DNA from: Emticicia sp. CRIBPO
GTDB taxonomy: Bacteria; Bacteroidota; Bacteroidia; Cytophagales; Spirosomataceae
DNA: 64,000 nucleotides
NCBI RefSeq assembly: GCF_009905725.1
Contig: NZ_JAAAKV010000007.1
Coordinates: forward strand, 186,001 to 250,000
Reading direction: 5' to 3'
Below the pieces are notes generated by a model. It did no database searches, was not told the DNA's origin, and worked only from the letters and a program-made list of their open reading frames with translations. Every line of letters starts with the position of its first letter. Within the stretch, counting starts at the first letter, position 1. Positions 54,966 to 62,628 of this stretch are shown here, one piece after another. The position numbers and the translations under genes were made by a program.

Positions 54966-55805
54966 ATGTTCTCACTATATGAAAAAACAACTTTCGGATG
55001 CAGTAAACTCATCACTGAGCAATACAGCACTTCTTTTACCCTGGGCATCAAAACCCTGGACAGGAAGTTTCACGATCCGGTTTTTGCCATTTATGGTTTT
55101 GTCAGATTTGCTGATGAAATAGTAGATACTTTCCACGATTTCGACAAGAAGAAACTGCTTGAAAGATTTAAGCACGATACCTACCAGGCCATAGAAGAGG
55201 GTATCAGCCTTAACCCGGTGTTGCATTCATTTCAGAAGGTGGTCAGACAATATGGCATTGATCTTTCCCTGATTGAATCTTTCCTTTACAGCATGGAAAT
55301 GGACCTGAACAACACCGCTTATGACCCTAAAGAATATAACGAGTACATTTTCGGATCTGCCGAGGTAGTCGGTCTGATGTGTCTTAAAGTATTTTGTGAA
55401 GGGGATGAAAAGCTATATGATCAACTGCAGGCCGATGCCCGCAGCCTTGGGGCGGCATTTCAGAAAGTCAATTTCCTGAGGGACATACAAAGTGATTTTG
55501 TGGAAAGGGGCAGGGTTTATTTTCCGGGGATCAATTTTAACGACTTCAGCATAGATGCTAAAAAAGCCATTGAAGAAGACATACAGAAAGACTTTAACCT
55601 GGCTTACAGGGGCATTACCGGCTTGCCTGCCGGAGCCAAAAGGGGGGTGCACCTCGCCTATCTGTACTATCTGAAGCTTTTCAAAAAGATACAAAACACC
55701 TCTGCCAATAAAATACAAAGTACCAGGATCCGGGTGTCTGACAGCGTAAAATTTACATTGCTGGCCAGGACACTGGTGATGGATAGTTTCAGGGCTATTT
55801 CTTAA
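54966..55805 (+). CDS. crtB: Phytoene synthase (squalene/phytoene synthase family)
   Basis: The 279-residue enzyme has both aspartate-rich motifs that bind Mg-diphosphate: DEIVD near residue 44 and RDIQSDFVERGRVYFP near residue 175. It condenses two geranylgeranyl diphosphates to phytoene, the substrate of the CrtI encoded upstream. Its stop overlaps the convergent uvrA gene by 4 bases. The length is typical. Confidence 0.94.
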   Translation: MFSLYEKTTFGCSKLITEQYSTSFTLGIKTLDRKFHDPVFAIYGFVRFADEIVDTFHDFDKKKLLERFKHDTYQAIEEGISLNPVLHSFQKVVRQYGIDLSLIESFLYSMEMDLNNTAYDPKEYNEYIFGSAEVVGLMCLKVFCEGDEKLYDQLQADARSLGAAFQKVNFLRDIQSDFVERGRVYFPGINFNDFSIDAKKAIEEDIQKDFNLAYRGITGLPAGAKRGVHLAYLYYLKLFKKIQNTSANKIQSTRIRVSDSVKFTLLARTLVMDSFRAIS

Positions 55806-58657
55806 GCTTTTGCTGCTGCCAGTTCGGCTTTCAGGAAATACCCTGTATAGCTACCTTTGACCTTCGCGACGTCTTCAGGCGTACCCTCTCCGATGATCGT
55901 TCCTCCTTTATTTCCCCCTTCAGGGCCCAGGTCTATCACGTGGTCCGACACTTTGATGACGTCCAGGTTATGTTCAATGATCAGGATGGTGTTGCCTTTA
56001 TCTGCGAGTTTCTGCAGCACATCCAGCAGTTTCCTGATGTCCTGGAAGTGTAGTCCGGTGGTAGGTTCATCAAGAATATAGAGCGTTTTCCCTGTATCTT
56101 TCTTCGACAATTCCTCAGAGAGTTTTACCCTCTGGGCTTCTCCTCCTGAGAGCGTCGTGGCATGTTGTCCCAGTGTAATATAACCCAGTCCCACATCGAA
56201 TAAAGTCTGAACTTTACGATTGATCCGGGGCTGATGTTCAAAGAACGGGATGGCTTCTTCTACCGTCATGTCCAGTATGTCCGAAATAGATTTGCCTTTG
56301 AACCTCACCTCCAGTGTTTCCCTGTTGAATCGCTTGCCTTTACAGGTTTCACACAGCACGTGCACATCCGGCAGGAAGTCCATTTCGATTTTCTTCATCC
56401 CGGCTCCTTCACAGGTTTCGCACCTTCCGCCTTTTACATTGAACGAAAACCTGCCCGGCTTATAGCCCCTGATCTTGGCCTCAGGAAGTTCTGCAAACAA
56501 AGCCCTGATGTCGGTAAACATACCGGTGTAGGTGGCAGGGTTACTTCTCGGCGTACGGCCGATAGGTGACTGGTCTACTTCTATGACTTTATCGATAAAT
56601 TCCAATCCTTCTACTTTCTTGTATTCCAGCGGCTCTTTCTTAGACCTGAAAAAATGATGGTTCAGGATCGGGAACAAGGTTTCATGAATCAGCGATGACT
56701 TGCCGCTTCCGCTCACACCCGTCACCGAAATCATCTTGCCCAGCGGAAGTTTCAACGTCACATTTTTGAGGTTGTGTCCGTTAGCTCCCTTGATCTGCAA
56801 CACGTTTCCGCTGCCTTTTCTTCGTTCTTTCGGAACGTCAATATTAATCCTGCCGCTCAGATAGTTGGCGGTTGTGCCTCCTTTTTCAATAAATTCTGCG
56901 GGGGTTCCCTGGCTCACGACCCGGCCACCATGACGGCCTGCCCCGGGGCCTATATCCAGGATATAGTCCGACTCCAGCATCATGTCTTTGTCGTGTTCCA
57001 CTACCAGGACAGTGTTTCCGAGATCACGAAGGTCCTTGAGGGCTTTGATCAGTTTCACGTTGTCTCTCTGGTGCAACCCGATACTCGGCTCATCCATGAT
57101 GTACAAGACCCCTACCAGTTGGGTACCGATCTGTGTGGCCAGACGAATCCTCTGTGCTTCTCCGCCCGAAAGTGTTTTCAAAGCCCTGTTCAGGGTCAGG
57201 TAATTCAGTCCTATGCCCACCAGGAATCCGATTCTTTTCCTGATTTCCTTTAATATTTCTTTGGCAATGAGATTTTGCCTGTCTGTAATGCGTTCTTCAA
57301 TGTTATCAAACCAGTCGGCCAGTTCGCTCACATCCATTTCAGCCAGATCGGAGATGTTTCTTTCTGCTATTTTAAAATGAAGTGATTCTTTTCTCAGTCT
57401 TGCCCCGTTACAATCCGGGCAGGTCCTGATGGTCATAAAGTCTTTCAGCCAGTCCTGGATCTTCTCGTTGTCAGAATCCTGCTGTCTCTTTAAAAAGGTA
57501 ATCACCCCTTCAAAACTGGTGTTCCAGTCCGTTCCGGGATATTTTTTGGAGGGTACGGCAATCGGTTCTTCACTGCCATACAGAATAGTCTTCAAAGCTT
57601 CTTCCGGCAGTTTTTCAATAGGCGTGCTGATCGACATTTTCTCTGCCTTAAGAATCACCTCAATCTGTTTGAAAATCCACAGGTCCCGGTATTCTCCCAG
57701 CGGAGCGATTCCGCCGCGACTGATACTCAGTGATTTATCAGGAATGATCGATTCTTCGGTCACTTCTTCGATCACACCCAGGCCATTGCAGGTAGGGCAG
57801 GCCCCGTAAGGTGAGTTAAAAGAAAACGAGTTAGGTGAAGGCTCTTCATAACTGATTCCTGATTCAGGATCGGTGAGGTTTTGTGACAGGTACTGGACAT
57901 TGTTCTTTTCATCCAGCAAAAGCATGGAACCTTTACCCAGTTTCAGAGCCGTTCCTACAGACTGGCTGACCCTGTACCTGTCGTCTTTTTTAGCGACGAT
58001 CCGGTCAACAACAATTTCAATGTCATGTATCTTATACCTGTCAACCTGCATTTTGGACGTAACATCCAGTATTTCGCCGTCTACCCTCACTTTGGCGTAG
58101 CCCATTTTGGCGATCTGAACAAAAAGCTCACGGTAATGCCCTTTACGGCCTTTAACCAATGGTGCCAGCAAGGTTATTTTCTGCCCCTCATACTGCTCAA
58201 ATATCATGTCGATGATCTGATCGTGCGTTTGCTTGATCATCGGCTTGCCTGTCATGTAGCTGTAGGCAATTCCCGCACGGGCATACAAAAGCCTCAGGAA
58301 GTCATATATTTCGGTGGTAGTCCCTACGGTAGACCGCGGGTTTTTTGACGTCGTTTTCTGTTCAATGCTGATGACCGGAGAAAGCCCGTTGATCTTGTCA
58401 ACATCCGGACGCTCCATGTCGCCTATGAAACTTCTGGCATAGGCCGAAAAACTCTCCATATAACGCCTCTGCCCTTCAGCATAAATGGTGTCAAAGGCCA
58501 GGGAAGATTTCCCGCTGCCGCTGATGCCGGTAACCACGACCAGTTTGTTCCTGGGAATCGTTACATCTATGTCTTTTAAATTGTGTTCTCTGGCACCGTA
58601 AACCTCAATTTGTTCATGCCCGGTGAGTTCTATATCGTTAAGCTTATTTTCTGCCAC
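55802..58657 (-). CDS. uvrA: Excinuclease ABC subunit A
   Basis: The 951-residue protein contains two ABC ATPase modules with Walker A GISGSGKSSLAFDT and GVSGSGKSSLIHET, signatures LSGGEAQRIRLA and LSGGEAQRVKLS, and zinc-binding blocks (CPTCNGLG, CPDCNGARL, CETCEGAGM, CETCKGKRF). It finds damaged DNA for nucleotide excision repair. Monocistronic and convergent with crtB. A -7 element lies about 40 bases upstream. Confidence 0.98.
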   Translation of the reverse strand: MAENKLNDIELTGHEQIEVYGAREHNLKDIDVTIPRNKLVVVTGISGSGKSSLAFDTIYAEGQRRYMESFSAYARSFIGDMERPDVDKINGLSPVISIEQKTTSKNPRSTVGTTTEIYDFLRLLYARAGIAYSYMTGKPMIKQTHDQIIDMIFEQYEGQKITLLAPLVKGRKGHYRELFVQIAKMGYAKVRVDGEILDVTSKMQVDRYKIHDIEIVVDRIVAKKDDRYRVSQSVGTALKLGKGSMLLLDEKNNVQYLSQNLTDPESGISYEEPSPNSFSFNSPYGACPTCNGLGVIEEVTEESIIPDKSLSISRGGIAPLGEYRDLWIFKQIEVILKAEKMSISTPIEKLPEEALKTILYGSEEPIAVPSKKYPGTDWNTSFEGVITFLKRQQDSDNEKIQDWLKDFMTIRTCPDCNGARLRKESLHFKIAERNISDLAEMDVSELADWFDNIEERITDRQNLIAKEILKEIRKRIGFLVGIGLNYLTLNRALKTLSGGEAQRIRLATQIGTQLVGVLYIMDEPSIGLHQRDNVKLIKALKDLRDLGNTVLVVEHDKDMMLESDYILDIGPGAGRHGGRVVSQGTPAEFIEKGGTTANYLSGRINIDVPKERRKGSGNVLQIKGANGHNLKNVTLKLPLGKMISVTGVSGSGKSSLIHETLFPILNHHFFRSKKEPLEYKKVEGLEFIDKVIEVDQSPIGRTPRSNPATYTGMFTDIRALFAELPEAKIRGYKPGRFSFNVKGGRCETCEGAGMKKIEMDFLPDVHVLCETCKGKRFNRETLEVRFKGKSISDILDMTVEEAIPFFEHQPRINRKVQTLFDVGLGYITLGQHATTLSGGEAQRVKLSEELSKKDTGKTLYILDEPTTGLHFQDIRKLLDVLQKLADKGNTILIIEHNLDVIKVSDHVIDLGPEGGNKGGTIIGEGTPEDVAKVKGSYTGYFLKAELAAAKA

Positions 58658-58692
58658 AAGAATTATATATCAGAATTTATTTTTTCCAGATT

Positions 58693-58700
58693 CAAAATTA
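58693..58700 (-). promoter_or_regulatory. Candidate -7 element of uvrA
   Basis: TAATTTTG on the minus strand fits TAnnTTTG, 36 bases before the ATG. No TTTG is found 19-21 bases upstream. Confidence 0.3.
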
Positions 58701-58720
58701 ACAATTTTTAGAGAAGCCAT

Positions 58721-58746
58721 AAGCCTATTATTTGAAAATTAGGCTT
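58721..58746. repeat. Inverted repeat between the DIDDTA gene and uvrA
   Basis: AAGCCTA (58721-58727) and TAGGCTT (58740-58746) form a 7-base stem with a 12-base loop. It may end the upstream minus-strand gene, but no T-run follows. Confidence 0.4.
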
Positions 58747-58789
58747 TAAGCCCGGTATTTTCCAATATTGCTACGAAATTTAGCTTAAA

Positions 58790-59833
58790 TCACGACTTTG
58801 TCAAAACCATGTTCTCCAGGCACAGGGCCAGTTCGTGGGCTTCACACTTCCAGTTGATCCTCGTCAGCGGCGACCCGGCCATGCTCTTCAACAGCAGGTG
58901 ATCATAAGGACCCAGCAGAGCCCCGATAAACGAATAAAACTTCGACTGGCCCTTGAGGTTCCATTCCGCGTCAATCAGATATTCATAACTTATATCGTAT
59001 TTTTTATCCCTGACACCGAACTTCCATAATGCGGTTGATATCAGCACTTTATTCATCAGCAGCTTTTCCTTTTCAAACAATTCCTTTGCCGCGGCAATCA
59101 AATAAGTCCTGGTTTCTGCCAAAACTGGGATATGAAATTTGAACATCAGCCTGGCCAGGTGATAAATGATCAGTGGCGGGGTAGCATAATGCCGGGCGGT
59201 TTTAAACGGATGAGTAATGATCTCATTGCTGACGATCCTATTTTTCATCCACTGCAGGGTGTTTTCATCTGTCTGGTTCAAGGGAATGCCGTTTCTGAAA
59301 ATCCAGTACATCAGGTGACACAAAGCACAGATGTCCTGCTCATGTGGCATGTTTTTGCCAAACCAGGTAGAATAAATCCGGTCCGGTCCGGTATGCTTTT
59401 CCAGCTTTTCTTTCAGCCACAGGTTTTGCTCCTCCGAGTGCCCCAGGTTCATGTAAATCAGGGCCGTATCGTCAATATCATCCGGAAGCCGGAAATGATC
59501 CATGTGTCTGAAAATATAACCGTAAGGGAAATGTCCCGAGGGCTTTGTTTTCCAGAAATTATAGGTCTCCAGTCCGTCTTTATTCCTGTATCTGACATAA
59601 ACCTGCTTTGCTTTTTCAGCAACGGAAGAGATTATATTCTGCTGATTTACAGGCAAAAGTTCCCGGATCTCATTCAATAAAAAAACGACGGAAGCCGTCC
59701 CGAAAACACTATCATCCGCTCTTTTGTAAAACCAGTTTTTGTTTTCCCTTACCGACAAAAACAGCCCTTCCCCCTGGCCTGAGGCCGGGCCGGTTTGCAT
59801 GGATACTATTTTGGAAATAACCTGGGGGATCAC
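58790..59833 (-). CDS. Unassigned alpha/alpha-barrel-like protein with a DIDDTA motif
   Basis: The 347 residues from a GTG at 59833 (or 336 from the ATG at 59800) have no signal peptide. The block RLPDDIDDTALIYMNLG holds DxDD at Asp119-Ile-Asp121-Asp122, followed by Thr-Ala. This is the spelling of the protonating motif of class II terpene cyclases such as copalyl diphosphate and squalene-hopene cyclases. Helix-rich repeats follow (HEQDICALCHLMYWIF, TPPLIIYHLARLMF), consistent with an alpha/alpha barrel. It is shorter than full two-domain cyclases and would match a single beta domain. The carotenoid genes lie 3 kb away beyond uvrA. The motif is seen; terpenoid cyclisation is inferred and unproven. 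Prenyltransferase-like or glycosidase-type barrels are alternatives. Confidence 0.7.
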   Translation of the reverse strand: MIPQVISKIVSMQTGPASGQGEGLFLSVRENKNWFYKRADDSVFGTASVVFLLNEIRELLPVNQQNIISSVAEKAKQVYVRYRNKDGLETYNFWKTKPSGHFPYGYIFRHMDHFRLPDDIDDTALIYMNLGHSEEQNLWLKEKLEKHTGPDRIYSTWFGKNMPHEQDICALCHLMYWIFRNGIPLNQTDENTLQWMKNRIVSNEIITHPFKTARHYATPPLIIYHLARLMFKFHIPVLAETRTYLIAAAKELFEKEKLLMNKVLISTALWKFGVRDKKYDISYEYLIDAEWNLKGQSKFYSFIGALLGPYDHLLLKSMAGSPLTRINWKCEAHELALCLENMVLTKS

Positions 59834-59865
59834 TTTGACTTAAATAAAATGATTTTTTATCTTTG
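59834..59865 (+). promoter_or_regulatory. Strong Bacteroidota promoter of the DUF3127 gene
   Basis: TTTG (59834-59837) is followed after 20 bases by TATCTTTG (59858-59865), a full consensus match. The predicted start near 59872 leaves a 30-base leader. Confidence 0.8.
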
Positions 59866-59901
59866 TGAGCTAATTAATACAAATGTAATTCAAAATTAAC
59901 A

Positions 59902-60267
59902 ATGGATATCAACGGAAAAGTAATACAACTTTTAGCTCTTCAGACCGGAGAGGGTAAAAACGGACAGTGGAAAAAACAGGATTTCGTAATCGAAACAGAT
60001 GGCACCTATCCGAAAAAAGTATGCATCTCTGTCTGGGGAGATAAAATCGATACAAGCCTCCTGAAAGTAGGCAACATGATCAATGTATCATTTGACGTGG
60101 AGAGCCGTGAATATAATGGCAGATGGTATACAGACCTGAGAGCCTGGAGAATCGACGGACAGTCGGCTGGTGGTGACAGTTCGCCTTCATATGCTCAAAG
60201 CAGCTCTCCCGCAGCCCCTTCGGCAATTCCGGCCTCATTGGAAGGAGAAGACGACCTGCCGTTTTAA
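59902..60267 (+). CDS. DUF3127 protein with SSB-like acidic C-terminal tip
   Basis: The 121-residue protein consists of an OB-like beta domain (about 1-87, with VCISVWGDKIDTSLLKVGNM and YTDLRAWRI). A Ser/Pro/Ala-rich flexible tail follows and ends in EGEDDLPF. The closing DDLPF matches the DD(I/L)PF tip by which single-stranded DNA-binding proteins recruit repair and replication partners. DUF3127 is typical of Bacteroidota and of unknown function; a nucleic-acid-binding role is inferred from the tip. It is a single gene with a very good promoter. Confidence 0.9.
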   Translation: MDINGKVIQLLALQTGEGKNGQWKKQDFVIETDGTYPKKVCISVWGDKIDTSLLKVGNMINVSFDVESREYNGRWYTDLRAWRIDGQSAGGDSSPSYAQSSSPAAPSAIPASLEGEDDLPF

Positions 60268-60284
60268 TAAGATATTTTTACCGC

Positions 60285-60320
60285 CAGGACGGAACACCTC
60301 TTCAGAGGCCTTCCGTCCTG
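60285..60320. terminator. Hairpin after the DUF3127 gene
   Basis: CAGGACGGAA (60285-60294) and TTCCGTCCTG (60311-60320) form a perfect 10-base stem, with an inner CCTCT/AGAGG stem. There is no T-run, so termination is likely but not certain. Confidence 0.6.
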
Positions 60321-60414
60321 AGGTTCTGATTTTCAATATTCAAAAGCATTAAACCTCCTTTTTTCCATTCTCCCCTCATCCGTTCTGCTTTTTCCGTTCT
60401 TCCATTCTCCCTCT

Positions 60415-61413
60415 TCAGGCAATCTTCAACACCATCTTCCCCGTATTAGCTCCTTTAAACAGTTTCATCAGTGTATCATGGAAAGCCTCAATTCCCCCCG
60501 TTTCCACGTGATAATTGGCGTTCAGTTTTCCCTGGGCAATCCATCCGGCCATTTCTTTGGCAGCAGATCCGTAATTAGCCGCGTTGTCAAAAACAACGAT
60601 ACCTTCCATCCTGGCCCTGTTGACCAGCAGCGACATGTAGTTTTTAGGTCCGGCCGGCCGCGTATTATTATATTGTGAGATCGCCCCGCAAATCACGATC
60701 CGGGCTTTCCTGTTGATCAGCGTCAGCACCGTATCCAGGATTTCTCCGCCCACATTGTCAAAAAACACATCCACGCCGTCAGGACAAGCTTCTCTCAGTT
60801 GTTTTCTGAGCCCGTCTTTCTGATAATCCACACAGGCATCAAAACCGAGCTCTTCCACCGCATATCTGCATTTTTCCTCACCACCGGCTATTCCGACCAC
60901 ACGGCAGCCTTTGATCTTCCCGATCTGACCCACCACGCTGCCTACCGCTCCAGCCGCTCCGGATACCACAATGGTCTCCCCTTCTTTCGGCTGGCCCGTA
61001 TCCAGCAGACCGAAATAAGCCGTCATTCCCGACATCCCCAGGGTGCCGAGATAGACCGGCAACGGCACAAATTTGGGATCTATTTTCACCAGGTCTTTCG
61101 CATTGGAAATACAATATTCCTGCACCCCCGTGCCTCCGCTCACAAAGTCGCCTTTGGCAAACTTCTCATTTTTAGAATCTATGACCTCACCTACGCCCAG
61201 GGCCCTCATGATTTCGCCCAATTCCACGGGCTTGATATAGCTTTTGCCTTCATTCATCCAGCCCCTCATGGCCGGGTCGATCGACAGGTAATCCACTTTG
61301 ATTAATACTTCTCCGTCATTGAGTTCTGCTACTTCTTCAGTCAGCAATTCCCAGTTATCGGGGGTAGGCTCTCCGAAGGGCCTGGACCTGAGTTTTATTT
61401 TTTTATTTTGCAT
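60415..61413 (-). CDS. NADP-dependent MDR-family oxidoreductase (CurA/leukotriene B4 reductase type)
   Basis: The preferred start is the ATG at 61413 (MQNKKIKLRSRP), giving 332 residues; the frame is open to 61434. The N-terminal substrate domain has RSRPFGEPTPDNWEL, typical of zinc-free medium-chain reductases. The Rossmann part carries VSGAAGAVGSVVGQIGKIKG, and DVFFDNVGGEILDT and ARIVICGAISQYN follow. It lacks the zinc cysteines of alcohol dehydrogenases and should reduce enones with NADPH. The physiological substrate is unknown. Confidence 0.92.
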   Translation of the reverse strand: MQNKKIKLRSRPFGEPTPDNWELLTEEVAELNDGEVLIKVDYLSIDPAMRGWMNEGKSYIKPVELGEIMRALGVGEVIDSKNEKFAKGDFVSGGTGVQEYCISNAKDLVKIDPKFVPLPVYLGTLGMSGMTAYFGLLDTGQPKEGETIVVSGAAGAVGSVVGQIGKIKGCRVVGIAGGEEKCRYAVEELGFDACVDYQKDGLRKQLREACPDGVDVFFDNVGGEILDTVLTLINRKARIVICGAISQYNNTRPAGPKNYMSLLVNRARMEGIVVFDNAANYGSAAKEMAGWIAQGKLNANYHVETGGIEAFHDTLMKLFKGANTGKMVLKIA

Positions 61414-61547
61414 TGATTTTAAGGTTTTCTGCAATTTAACAAGATATAAAGATTACGCCATAAGATAGATGAATTATCTTTGCCGGCGGGAAGGGTAACA
61501 ATTTCATACACAAGTTGATAATATCTGCAAAAATTTTTCAAAAGGTG

Positions 61548-61578
61548 TTTGTTAATAAATTTTTATTGGCTACCTTTG
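61548..61578 (+). promoter_or_regulatory. Strong Bacteroidota promoter of rpmG
   Basis: TTTG (61548-61551) is followed after 19 bases by TACCTTTG (61571-61578). The predicted start near 61585 gives a leader of about 39 bases. Confidence 0.8.
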
Positions 61579-61623
61579 CAGCCCTGTTTAAGAAATTATA
61601 CGATCTTATAATAAATATTTGCA

Positions 61624-61806
61624 ATGGCTAAGAAAGGTAATCGTGTTCAAGTGATATTAGAATGTACAGAACACAAAAGTTCGGGTCTACCGGGAATGTC
61701 GAGATACATTACGACTAAAAACCGTAAAAATACAACAACCCGTCTGGAGTTGAAAAAGTATAACCCTATCCTGAAAAAGGCTACGGTTCACAAAGAGATA
61801 AAATAA
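61624..61806 (+). CDS. rpmG: 50S ribosomal protein L33
   Basis: The 60-residue protein begins [18 protein letters not shown] and continues with [21 protein letters not shown], the L33 signature. Only one cysteine is present, so it is the zinc-free form. In many Bacteroidota rpmB (L28) precedes it, but no rpmB is found here. The DUF4295 gene follows after 51 bases in the same operon. Confidence 0.97.
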   Translation: MAKKGNRVQVILECTEHKSSGLPGMSRYITTKNRKNTTTRLELKKYNPILKKATVHKEIK

Positions 61807-61821
61807 TTCAGTAATTGTCAG

Positions 61822-61835
61822 ACAGGACATCCTGT
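61822..61835 (+). repeat. Short perfect hairpin between rpmG and the DUF4295 gene
   Basis: ACAGGA and TCCTGT are separated by two bases. There is no strong T-run, so it may be a processing site or be without meaning. Confidence 0.35.
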
Positions 61836-61857
61836 TTGTATATAAACATTAATCATC

Positions 61858-62010
61858 ATGGCAAAGAAAGTAGTTGCAACGCTTCGTGATAAATCAGCAC
61901 TTAAGAGTTTTGCGAAAGTAATCAAAGCTGTTAAATCTCCTGTTACAGGTGCTTACACCTTCAAAGAGGAAATGGTAGCTGTTGATCAGATTCAGGAAGC
62001 TTTAAAATAA
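61858..62010 (+). CDS. DUF4295 small basic protein
   Basis: An ATG at 61858 opens a 50-codon frame that begins MAKKVVATLRDKS and contains VKSPVTGAYTFKEEM, ending at a TAA at 62010. This is the conserved DUF4295 protein that sits between rpmG and ftsY in Bacteroidota. It is basic and ribosome-gene linked, so a ribosome-associated role is likely but unproven. It falls below common ORF length cut-offs. A good terminator follows 24 bases downstream. Confidence 0.93.
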   Translation: MAKKVVATLRDKSALKSFAKVIKAVKSPVTGAYTFKEEMVAVDQIQEALK

Positions 62011-62033
62011 GCCTTCCGGGATAAAATTATTGT

Positions 62034-62068
62034 GGCCTTACCATAACGATGGTAGGGCTTTTTGTTTT
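62034..62068 (+). terminator. Rho-independent terminator of the rpmG-DUF4295 operon
   Basis: GGCCTTACCAT (62034-62044) and ATGGTAGGGCT (62049-62059) form an 11-base stem with two G-U pairs and a four-base loop, followed by TTTTTGTTTT. Confidence 0.9.
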
Positions 62069-62086
62069 GGGCCTGACTCAGTCAAT

Positions 62087-62482
62087 ATGAAAACACCTGT
62101 AAAATACCATCACCCGGTTCTGGTCAAGTCTTCTGACCTCGACGAGCTTAACCATGTTAACAACGTGGTTTACTTCACCTATCTGCAGGAGGCAGCCATT
62201 GCCCACTGGTATTCCACAGCCGATCCTCAACTGGCTGAAGCCATCCGGTGGGTGGTCAAAAGACACGAAATTGAATATCATAAGGCTGCTTTTGAACATG
62301 ATGAACTGATCATCACCACCTGGGTCAATGATTTTACGGGTGTTACCAGCAACCGCTTCTATGAAATCCGCCGGGGAACTGACCTGATCGTCACTGCCCG
62401 TACAGTCTGGGTGGCCCTTGATGCAGTTACCATGAGGCCGAAAAGGTTGCCGGAAGAGGTTTCTGTACCATTTTTTGAATAA
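62087..62482 (+). CDS. Acyl-CoA thioesterase, 4-hydroxybenzoyl-CoA thioesterase-like hotdog protein
   Basis: From the ATG at 62087 (MKTPVKYHHPV) it has 131 residues; the frame is open to 62030, but that part overlaps the terminator. The hotdog block SSDLDELNHVNNVVYFTYLQ is typical of YbgC/FadM-like enzymes, with the catalytic Asp/His pair replaced by the LDELNHVNN form. It hydrolyses an acyl-CoA or acyl-ACP; the exact chain is unknown. It has intruded between DUF4295 and ftsY. Confidence 0.88.
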   Translation: MKTPVKYHHPVLVKSSDLDELNHVNNVVYFTYLQEAAIAHWYSTADPQLAEAIRWVVKRHEIEYHKAAFEHDELIITTWVNDFTGVTSNRFYEIRRGTDLIVTARTVWVALDAVTMRPKRLPEEVSVPFFE

Positions 62483-62529
62483 TTAAAGCTGATTTAGAGA
62501 TAATTACCCCGCAGAGTCGTATAATATTC

Positions 62530-62537
62530 TAACTTTG
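62530..62537 (+). promoter_or_regulatory. Candidate -7 element of ftsY
   Basis: TAACTTTG fits TAnnTTTG, but no TTTG lies 19-21 bases upstream. The predicted start near 62544 is 85 bases before the ATG. Confidence 0.35.
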
Positions 62538-62628
62538 CACCCAAGGGCTTAAAACTATATTTTAAAGGATTTGGTTATAAGTCTGAACAAACCACTCATT
62601 AAGAGCATACAATTAACAATATTCAGAC

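Noticed and set aside
61475-61482. TATCTTTG upstream of rpmG
   Set aside because: It matches the -7 element but has no TTTG at the right distance; the promoter at 61548-61578 is complete and closer.
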